A DNA stretch of 38,421 nt from Merdivivens faecigallinarum (GTDB lineage Bacteria > Bacteroidota > Bacteroidia > Bacteroidales > UBA932), in assembly GCA_017695055.1 (NCBI GenBank), contig JADILY010000148.1, forward strand, positions 1 through 38,421, read 5' to 3'. Below, one piece after another: positions 26,827-32,844 of the stretch (within the stretch, counting starts at the first letter, position 1; every line of letters starts with the position of its first letter). The position numbers were made by a program, and so were the translations under genes. The notes below the pieces were generated by a model, which had not been told where the DNA came from, made no database searches, and was given only the letters and a program-made list of their open reading frames with translations.

Positions 26827-27834
26827 ATGACACCGGAGCGGAGGAAGAAAATCACGAAAGCACTCAAATGGCTGATTTCATTGGCCATCGCCGCCCTGCT
26901 GCTGTACCTGTCTTTCCGCTCGGTCAAATGGGAGGATTTTTTCGGCGGGCTTAAGGAATGCCGTTTCTGGCTCGTGCTCCTTTCGATGGCCGCCAGCATT
27001 TCAGCCTTCTTCCTGCGTGCCGCAAGATGGCGCGAAATCATGAAACCTCTCAACAGAAACATCCGTTTCGGAGAGACATTCGACGGCATAAACATAGGGA
27101 ACATATCCAATTACGCATTCCCACGTGCCGGCGAATTCGTAAGATGCGGGGTAATCTCGTCCACCGGAAAACTCCGCTATGACCGCGTGCTCGGGACGGT
27201 CGTCCTTGAGAGAAGCTGGGACATGCTGACACTCCTGATACTCCTCGCCGCCTTCCTGCTCATAAAATGGAAGGATTTCGGGAATTTTGTCAGCCAGCAG
27301 ATGTGGAAGCCTTTGAGCGAATCGCTTTCATTCAGCCTCTGGTGGATAGTGGCGGCCGTAGCAGTGGCGCTCGCAGCGATAGCCGTGCTGATATATCGCA
27401 CACGCAAAACCAATAAAATCTCAGGAAAATTGAGCGCAATCGTAAAAGGGGCCCTGCAAGGTTTCACTTCGGCGTTCAGGATGGAGAAAAAATGGCGCTT
27501 CCTCCTTTATACGATAGCAATCTGGGTGATTTACTGGCTCATGAGCTACCTTACCATGCTCTCCCTCCCGAAACTCGATGCCCTCAATGCATCCGATGCC
27601 ATGTTCCTGATGCTGGTAGGCAGCATAGCATGGGCGATTCCGGTGCCCGGAGGCTTCGGCTCCTTCCATATACTCGTGTCCCTTGCCCTGACTATGGTTT
27701 ACGGGGTCGAATACAACGAAGGCCTCGCCTTTGCCACTCTTTCCCATGAAGCACAAGCACTTACCATGATACTGTGCGGGGTAATCTCCCTTGTCAGAAT
27801 AGCCCGTTCAAACGCGCGTCGATCCGGTCGATGA
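26827..27834 (+). CDS. YbhN/AglD-like flippase-fold membrane protein (UPF0104)
   Basis: This 335-residue inner-membrane protein has about eight hydrophobic segments. It matches the 'lysylphosphatidylglycerol synthase transmembrane region' family by the early LLYLSFRSVKWEDFF, the central NIGNISNYAFPRAGEFVRC, and the late WAIPVPGGFGSFH motif. Members lack the aminoacyl-transferase domain and are often placed next to lipid or glycan genes. The exact substrate is unknown here. The ATG at 26827 follows a good promoter. The last 41 bases overlap the 3' end of the convergent deoxynucleoside kinase gene. Confidence 0.82.
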   Translation: MTPERRKKITKALKWLISLAIAALLLYLSFRSVKWEDFFGGLKECRFWLVLLSMAASISAFFLRAARWREIMKPLNRNIRFGETFDGINIGNISNYAFPRAGEFVRCGVISSTGKLRYDRVLGTVVLERSWDMLTLLILLAAFLLIKWKDFGNFVSQQMWKPLSESLSFSLWWIVAAVAVALAAIAVLIYRTRKTNKISGKLSAIVKGALQGFTSAFRMEKKWRFLLYTIAIWVIYWLMSYLTMLSLPKLDALNASDAMFLMLVGSIAWAIPVPGGFGSFHILVSLALTMVYGVEYNEGLAFATLSHEAQALTMILCGVISLVRIARSNARRSGR

Positions 27835-28408
27835 TATTTTCAAAATCCTTCGGCGAAGACTCGAACTTCAAATTGTCCGTATCGACAATAAGCAGTTTAT
27901 CCTTGTCATAACCGGAAATCCACTCTTCGTAACGGTCGTTCAGACCTTTAAGATAATCGATACGGATGCTGTTTTCGTATTCCCGCCCCCGCTTCTGTAT
28001 GTTGGCAACGAGATTCGGGATGGAGGATTTCAGATATATCAGAAGATCAGGCCTGCGCACGAGAGACATCATAAGATTGAACAGGTCGGTATAATTTTCA
28101 AAATCCCTCGTGGACATCAGCCCCATCGCATGCAGATTCGGGGCGAAAATCTTCGCATCCTCGTATATCGTCCTGTCCTGGATGACACATTCGTTGCTCG
28201 AAAGAATCTCTACGACATCCTTGAAACGCTTATTGAGAAAATATATCTGGAGGTTGAAGGACCACCTTTCCATATCTTCATAAAAATCCGCCAGATACGG
28301 ATTGTATTCGACACTCTCGAACTTCGCTTTCCAACCATAATGCTGTGAAAGCATGCGGGTAAGCGTAGTCTTCCCGCTTCCTATGTTTCCTGCTACGGCT
28401 ATATGCAT
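27794..28408 (-). CDS. Deoxynucleoside kinase
   Basis: This 204-residue kinase of the dCK/dGK family phosphorylates deoxynucleosides in nucleotide salvage. The P-loop AGNIGSGKTT is at residues 6-15, and the catalytic acidic motif and nucleoside-site region are in QDRTIYEDAKIFA (about 77-89). The LID arginines are in KRGREYE near 138. The base specificity cannot be read reliably. It is expressed leftward from an excellent promoter at 28429-28460, and its 3' end overlaps the YbhN-like gene by 41 bases. Length and motifs are normal. Confidence 0.91.
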   Translation of the reverse strand: MHIAVAGNIGSGKTTLTRMLSQHYGWKAKFESVEYNPYLADFYEDMERWSFNLQIYFLNKRFKDVVEILSSNECVIQDRTIYEDAKIFAPNLHAMGLMSTRDFENYTDLFNLMMSLVRRPDLLIYLKSSIPNLVANIQKRGREYENSIRIDYLKGLNDRYEEWISGYDKDKLLIVDTDNLKFESSPKDFENIIDRIDARLNGLF

Positions 28409-28428
28409 GACAAACTGTTTTTATTGGG

Positions 28429-28460
28429 CAAATATACGCAGAAGCCGAGAGCAGAGCAAA
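28429..28460 (-). promoter_or_regulatory. Deoxynucleoside kinase promoter
   Basis: On the minus strand TTTG (28460-28457), exactly 20 bases of spacer, then TATATTTG (28436-28429): a full match to the Bacteroidota consensus. The ATG is 20 bases past the box. Most of the spacer belongs to a 25-mer that recurs at about 28719-28743. Confidence 0.7.
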
Positions 28461-28463
28461 TGA
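28439..28463 (-). repeat. Promoter-spacer 25-mer, copy 1
   Basis: The segment around AGAAGCCGAGAGC-AGAGCAAATGAA recurs at about 28719-28743 with one or two substitutions. Copy 1 forms the -33 element and spacer of the deoxynucleoside kinase promoter, read on the minus strand. Confidence 0.7.
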
Positions 28464-28496
28464 ATTTATTCAAATTGCTATGCCGAGGCGTTATTA

Positions 28497-28539
28497 GGGG
28501 AAAGTGCCACCAATTCGCGGCAAAATGGTTCACTTTCCC
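28497..28539. repeat. 43-bp hairpin element, copy 1
   Basis: The arms are GGGAAAGTGC(C)ACC on the left and GGTTCACTTTCCC on the right. These are inverted copies with one mismatch and one extra base, around a loop of about 16 bases. The copy at 28581-28623 has the same length and near-identical arms. Confidence 0.8.
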
Positions 28540-28580
28540 GGGAAAAACGGCGAAAATGGCGGTAAAATCAATATTTTCGA

Positions 28581-28623
28581 GGGGAAAGTGCACCGAATGA
28601 CCGGTAATTTGGTTCACTTTCCC
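28581..28623. repeat. 43-bp hairpin element, copy 2
   Basis: GGGAAAGTGCACC and GGTTCACTTTCCC form a 13-bp stem with one mismatch. It starts 84 bases after copy 1. The loops differ more than the arms, which suggests that the stem is the conserved part. Confidence 0.8.
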
Positions 28624-28718
28624 TCATCAGGCTGGACCATGCCATTGCCTGTTAATCATATCGTGTCTACAGTTAAATCCGTCCATTGAAATCCGTCACA
28701 ATTGCCGAAAGCAAAAAA

Positions 28719-28743
28719 AAAGAAGCCGAGAGCATAGCAAATG
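28719..28743 (-). repeat. Promoter-spacer 25-mer, copy 2
   Basis: This near copy of 28439-28463 has AGCATAGCAAATGAA in place of AGCAGAGCAAATGAA. Read on the minus strand it has the TTTG half, but the expected -7 box is replaced by a run of T followed by G, so it looks like a decayed or orphan promoter. Confidence 0.65.
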
Positions 28744-28748
28744 AACTA

Positions 28749-28794
28749 CTGTAATTGCACCGCCACGTCAACTGTAATTGCACCGCCATGTCCC
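28749..28794 (+). repeat. 23-bp tandem duplication
   Basis: Two adjacent 23-base units begin CTGTAATTGCACCGCC and differ only in the last few bases (ACGTCAA against ATGTCCC). Only two units are present, so it is not a CRISPR array. Confidence 0.8.
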
Positions 28795-28814
28795 ATGACA
28801 GTTTTCCAAAAGTC

Positions 28815-28967
28815 TGGAGCGAGTAAAATATTTGTAAATAGTTGATTGCCAATTATTTAAGAAAATACAACTCGCTTTTAACCATGTCCGTATACCCCTC
28901 AAAAGCGAGCTGAATTTTGGTAAACCATTGATTATTAATAATTTAACAAAACATAACTCGCTCCAAA
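28815..28967. repeat. Nested direct and inverted CTCGC repeats
   Basis: Two 41-base direct repeats (28841-28881 and 28927-28967, about 30 of 41 identical) each begin TTGATT and end in AACTCGCT. A 9-bp inverted pair CTCGCTTTT/AAAAGCGAG (28871-28879, 28901-28909) sits across them. A 10-bp inverted pair TGGAGCGAGT/ACTCGCTCCA (28815-28824, 28956-28965) encloses the whole. The four arms alternate in orientation. Confidence 0.65.
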
Positions 28968-29064
28968 CTTTTTCGGGAGGCCAAAGAATCAGCGCCGGTG
29001 AAAGAACTGCGGGACAAAGCATGAAGGAAGAAAAACCGAGGAGGCGGGTAGGAATCGGATTTTG

Positions 29065-29103
29065 TCGGTATATTTTACCGGTATATTTTGCCGGCATATT
29101 TTT
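29065..29103 (+). repeat. Triple 13-bp tandem repeat
   Basis: Three adjacent 13-base units follow the pattern CCGGTATATTTTN with one or two changes per unit. The A/T-rich core resembles a promoter box but lacks the TTTG end except in the middle. Confidence 0.75.
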
Positions 29104-29113
29104 CAACCTCACA

Positions 29114-29227
29114 GCCAGCCTCTACTCTCACAACTTATTGATATCCAACGTTTTACTAAAACCACCCCTGCACTTGGGTACCTTGGAAAGTACCCAAAGC
29201 CAGCCTGCATTTTTGCAACTTATTGAT
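29114..29227 (+). repeat. 29-bp direct repeat around a small hairpin
   Basis: GCCAGCCT-N9-CAACTTATTGAT occurs at 29114-29142 and again at 29199-29227, identical in both blocks and in spacing. Between them lies a perfect 8-bp hairpin (TTGGGTAC at 29174-29181, GTACCCAA at 29190-29197, 8-base loop). Confidence 0.75.
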
Positions 29228-29431
29228 TATCAAACACTCTCGGAAAAGAGGAATGGCTATGGGGTGGGAAATACGGTGGCCTGTGGAGGCAAAACCGCGA
29301 CAAGTGGCTTTACTAGCGGCTTTACTGACAAGCGGCTTTCGGAACGGTGCCGAATCACAAAAATATCCGCATCGGAGCGCATTTTTAAGCAATTTTATAT
29401 AACTTGCAGAATAAAATTTTACCGGCGACTT

Positions 29432-30076
29432 ATGATTGAAATAAAAAGATTCTACTTCAACGACCTGCGCGAATGCACCATGGTGCTGTGGGACGAAACG
29501 AAAGAGGCGGTGATAATCGACCCTGGATGCTATACCGATACGGAAAAGAAAAGGCTGGAGCAGTTCATAACGGACAATTCGTTGAAACCGGTCAAGATAC
29601 TGCTGACACACATGCACTTCGACCATGTTCTGGGACTCGGTTTCGTCACGGACAAATGGAAAGCGGACACATATATGGCCCCGGAAGACAAGGAACAGAG
29701 GGCATACGTCCCGAGATTCTGCGAAATGATGGGCTATGCCACACCGGAACTTCCGGAAGAAACGCTCGACATACATGACGGGGACAGGATAACATTCGGA
29801 CATTCGCAGCTTGAAGTCATAGCGACACCGGGCCACACCCGCGGCGGCGTTTGCTTTTTCAGCAAAGAAAACAATTTTCTGATTTCGGGGGACACGCTTT
29901 TTGCAGGAAGCATCGGACGGACAGACCACCCTTCGGGAGACTATGATGCCCTGATGAAGAGCATCATGACGAAAATCATCCCTTTAGGCGATGACATAGA
30001 GGTGATTCCGGGACACGGATATCCTACGACGATAGGTGAAGAAAGGCTAAAGAACCCGTTCCTCCAGCCATACTAA
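29432..30076 (+). CDS. MBL-fold metallo-hydrolase (glyoxalase II-like)
   Basis: This 214-residue metallo-beta-lactamase-fold hydrolase has the complete metal site: HMHFDH at 60-65, His135 in TPGHT, Asp154 in SGDTLF, and His195 in PGHGYPT. The short length and the GSIGRTD segment match the YcbL/glyoxalase-II-like group, which hydrolyses thioesters such as S-lactoylglutathione analogues. The natural substrate is unknown. The ATG at 29432 begins the first strand (MIEIKRFYF). The frame stays open about 500 bases upstream, but that part only translates repeats. A weak TATAACTTG near 29398 is the only promoter-like sequence. uvrA starts 13 bases after the stop. Confidence 0.88.
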   Translation: MIEIKRFYFNDLRECTMVLWDETKEAVIIDPGCYTDTEKKRLEQFITDNSLKPVKILLTHMHFDHVLGLGFVTDKWKADTYMAPEDKEQRAYVPRFCEMMGYATPELPEETLDIHDGDRITFGHSQLEVIATPGHTRGGVCFFSKENNFLISGDTLFAGSIGRTDHPSGDYDALMKSIMTKIIPLGDDIEVIPGHGYPTTIGEERLKNPFLQPY

Positions 30077-30089
30077 AACAGGACAGAGA

Positions 30090-32840
30090 TTGGACAATTC
30101 GATAAAAATAACCGGGGCAAAGGCCCATAACCTTAAAAACGTTTCCCTTGAAATACCGAGGGACCGCCTTGTCGTAGTCACAGGGCTCAGCGGGAGCGGA
30201 AAATCCTCCCTCGCATTCGACACCATTTTTGCAGAAGGCCAGAGAAGGTACATGGACACACTCTCGGTCTATGCCAAACAGTTCATGGGCATCCTCGAAA
30301 AACCTGACGTGGAAGAAATCGAGGGCCTCAGCCCCATAATCGCAATCGAGCAGAAGACGACCGGCAACAACCCGCGCTCCACCGTCGGGACTACAACGGA
30401 AATCTATGATTTCCTGAGGCTTCTTTATGCAAAGGCCTCGGAAGCATATTCTCCTGTGACAGGGAAAAAGATGGTAAAATATTCCGACTCGCAGATTGTC
30501 TCGCTCATAATCGAACGCTACAAGGGAAAGAAATGTGTCCTGCTCTCCCCATTGGTCAAAGGAAGGAAAGGCCATTACCGTGAACTCATCTCGTCACTTC
30601 GCAAAAAAGGCTTCAACGAGGCCCGGATAGACGGCGAGATAGTCCTGCTGGAAGAAGTCCAGCCGTTGGACCGCTACAAACCGCATTTCATAGAACTCGT
30701 CATAGACAAACTGAAGCCCAAGAACGAAGACGAGAAGCGCATAAGGGAGTCGGTCACCACCGCCCTTGCCCAAGGAAAGGGAGAACTGGCCGTAATGAAT
30801 CCGGAGGACGGGAAAATGCAATATTTTTCCAAACACCTCGTTTGTCCGGACAGCGGAATTTCGCTTCCTGAACCGGCTCCGCACACATTTTCATTCAACT
30901 CCCCGAGAGGCTACTGCCCCCACTGCAAAGGCCTCGGAAGGATACGGAACATACAGATAGACAGCATTATTCCGGATAAAAGCAAATCAATTGCCGACGG
31001 AGGGATAATCCCGCTCGGAAAATCCCGGGAAAACAAAAAATTCGATGTCGTCCGGGCCATCGCCCAGAAATACGGCTTTTCCCTGTTCGACCCGATTGAC
31101 GAGATACCACAGGATGCCCTGTCGCTGCTGATATACGGGTCCGATGAACTGTTCAGGATAGGAAGCGGGGCCAATTCCGAAATGGTGACATTCAAAGGGG
31201 TGATGGACGATGTTACGGAAACCGTCGAATGCCCGGTATGCCACGGAAAGAGGCTCAATGAAGAGAGCCTGCTGTTCAGGATAGACGGGAAAAACATCTA
31301 CGAAGTCTCCCAAATGGAGATTTCCGAATTGCAGAAATGGCTCCGGTCCCTCCCTGAAAAACTCTCCGCCAGACAGTCCGCCATAGCACGTGACATACTG
31401 AAGGAACTGAACGACAGGGTAGGTTTCCTCATGGACGTAGGCCTCGAATACCTGACACTCTCGCGCCCGGCATCGTCATTGTCCGGAGGTGAAAGCCAGA
31501 GAATCAGGCTCGCAACCCAGATAGGCTCGAAATTAGTGAACGTACTGTATATATTGGACGAACCGAGCATAGGGCTCCATTACAGGGACAACCGCAAACT
31601 GATTGATTCGCTGAAAAAACTGCGCGACGAGGGCAACTCGGTCATGGTCGTGGAGCACGACAGGGAAATGATGGAAAACGCCGACTGGCTCATCGACATG
31701 GGCCCCGGAGCCGGAGAACTCGGAGGGGAAGTCCTTTACAACGGCCCCGTTTCGGGAATCAAAGGTATATCCACACCGACCCTTGACTACCTCAACGGCC
31801 TCAAAAACATAGACATTCCTCCGGCAAGAAGGAAAGGCAACGGTACTTTCCTGAACCTCAGGGGCGCAAGAGGGAACAACCTCAAAAACGTAGACATATC
31901 GATACCTTTAGGCTGTTTTGTCGGGATAAGCGGCGTGAGCGGCAGCGGAAAATCGACCCTCATAACCGAAACGCTGATGCCGGTACTCAGCAACATATTT
32001 TACCGCTCCAGCCTCACAGCACAGCCATACGATGAAATAACGGGAGTGGAAAACATCGACAAACTCGTCGAGATAGACCAAAGTCCGATAGGGAAAACCG
32101 CGAGGAGCAACCCGGCGACGTATACGGACGTATTCACCGACATACGCAAACTCTTCGAAGAGACTCCGGATGCCAAGATACGCGGCTTCAAATCCGGACG
32201 GTTTTCATTCAATGTAAGCGGAGGCCGGTGCGAGGAATGCAAAGGGGCGGGAATCAAGGTAATCGAAATGAATTTCCTCCCGTCGGTGAACGTAACATGC
32301 CCGCAATGCGGAGGGAAAAGATACAATCCGGACACCCTCGCCGTAAAATACAAGGGGAAAAACATCAGCGATGTGCTTGAAATGCCTGTCAGCGAAGCAT
32401 ACGGCTTTTTCAGGAACATCCCTTCAATCGCTTATAAATTGCAGGCCCTGTGCGATGTCGGGCTCGGTTACATACGCCTCGGGCAGTCGTCCGTAACGCT
32501 CAGCGGAGGAGAAAGCCAGAGAATCAAACTCGCGGCCGAATTTTCCCGAAAGGCGACCGGGAACACTCTGTACATCTTAGACGAACCTACCACCGGCCTG
32601 CATTTCGATGATATAAAAATACTTCTGAACGTATTGCAGAAACTTGTAGACCAAGGCAATACCGTCATCATAATCGAACACAACCTCGACATCCTCAAGT
32701 CCGTGGATTACATATTCGACTTAGGACCGGAAGGAGGAGAAAAGGGAGGGCGGATCGTGGCCGAAGGGACCCCGGAAGAGATAGCCGGGAATCCCGAGTC
32801 CGTAACCGGACCCTACCTGAAGGAGGCATTAAACATCTGA
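30090..32840 (+). CDS. uvrA: UvrABC excinuclease subunit A
   Basis: UvrA recognises bulky DNA damage and loads UvrB in nucleotide-excision repair. The 916-residue protein has two ABC ATPase modules. Walker A motifs are GLSGSGKSS at 32-40 and GVSGSGKST from about 615, and two LSGGESQRI signatures are present. The CPHCKG and CEECKG...CPQCGG cysteine motifs are zinc sites. The only start that gives the family N-terminus (SIKITGAKAHNLKNV) is a TTG at 30090, because the next in-frame ATG is at residue 54, after the first Walker A. An AGGA lies 6 bases upstream of the TTG. It is probably co-transcribed with the MBL gene and followed 4 bases later by the nucleoside kinase gene. Confidence 0.95.
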   Translation: MDNSIKITGAKAHNLKNVSLEIPRDRLVVVTGLSGSGKSSLAFDTIFAEGQRRYMDTLSVYAKQFMGILEKPDVEEIEGLSPIIAIEQKTTGNNPRSTVGTTTEIYDFLRLLYAKASEAYSPVTGKKMVKYSDSQIVSLIIERYKGKKCVLLSPLVKGRKGHYRELISSLRKKGFNEARIDGEIVLLEEVQPLDRYKPHFIELVIDKLKPKNEDEKRIRESVTTALAQGKGELAVMNPEDGKMQYFSKHLVCPDSGISLPEPAPHTFSFNSPRGYCPHCKGLGRIRNIQIDSIIPDKSKSIADGGIIPLGKSRENKKFDVVRAIAQKYGFSLFDPIDEIPQDALSLLIYGSDELFRIGSGANSEMVTFKGVMDDVTETVECPVCHGKRLNEESLLFRIDGKNIYEVSQMEISELQKWLRSLPEKLSARQSAIARDILKELNDRVGFLMDVGLEYLTLSRPASSLSGGESQRIRLATQIGSKLVNVLYILDEPSIGLHYRDNRKLIDSLKKLRDEGNSVMVVEHDREMMENADWLIDMGPGAGELGGEVLYNGPVSGIKGISTPTLDYLNGLKNIDIPPARRKGNGTFLNLRGARGNNLKNVDISIPLGCFVGISGVSGSGKSTLITETLMPVLSNIFYRSSLTAQPYDEITGVENIDKLVEIDQSPIGKTARSNPATYTDVFTDIRKLFEETPDAKIRGFKSGRFSFNVSGGRCEECKGAGIKVIEMNFLPSVNVTCPQCGGKRYNPDTLAVKYKGKNISDVLEMPVSEAYGFFRNIPSIAYKLQALCDVGLGYIRLGQSSVTLSGGESQRIKLAAEFSRKATGNTLYILDEPTTGLHFDDIKILLNVLQKLVDQGNTVIIIEHNLDILKSVDYIFDLGPEGGEKGGRIVAEGTPEEIAGNPESVTGPYLKEALNI

Positions 32841-32844
32841 TATC

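Larger units (their letters stand above)
28409..29431. other. Repeat-rich gene-free island
   Basis: No convincing gene lies in this 1-kb gap. It contains, left to right, the kinase promoter, two 43-bp hairpin elements, a second copy of the promoter spacer, a 23-bp tandem pair, nested CTCGC repeats, three 13-bp tandem units, a small hairpin and a 29-bp direct repeat. The open frames there are mostly translations of the repeats and have no recognisable domains. The repeats do not belong to a single family. Repeated insertion of small intergenic elements, or decay of one or more mobile elements, would produce this pattern. Confidence 0.6.

Noticed and set aside
28399..28689. Small open frames on both strands across the 43-bp elements
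   Set aside because: Their residues (VHFP, GKV) come from the inverted arms. No start signal or domain supports a gene.
28497..28794. Possible CRISPR array in the repeat island
   Set aside because: The repeats belong to different families, each with only two or three copies, and there is no repeat-spacer regularity and no cas gene.
28928..29431. In-frame extension of the MBL gene upstream to about 28928
   Set aside because: The extra 168 residues only translate intergenic repeats. The hydrolase fold begins at the ATG at 29432.
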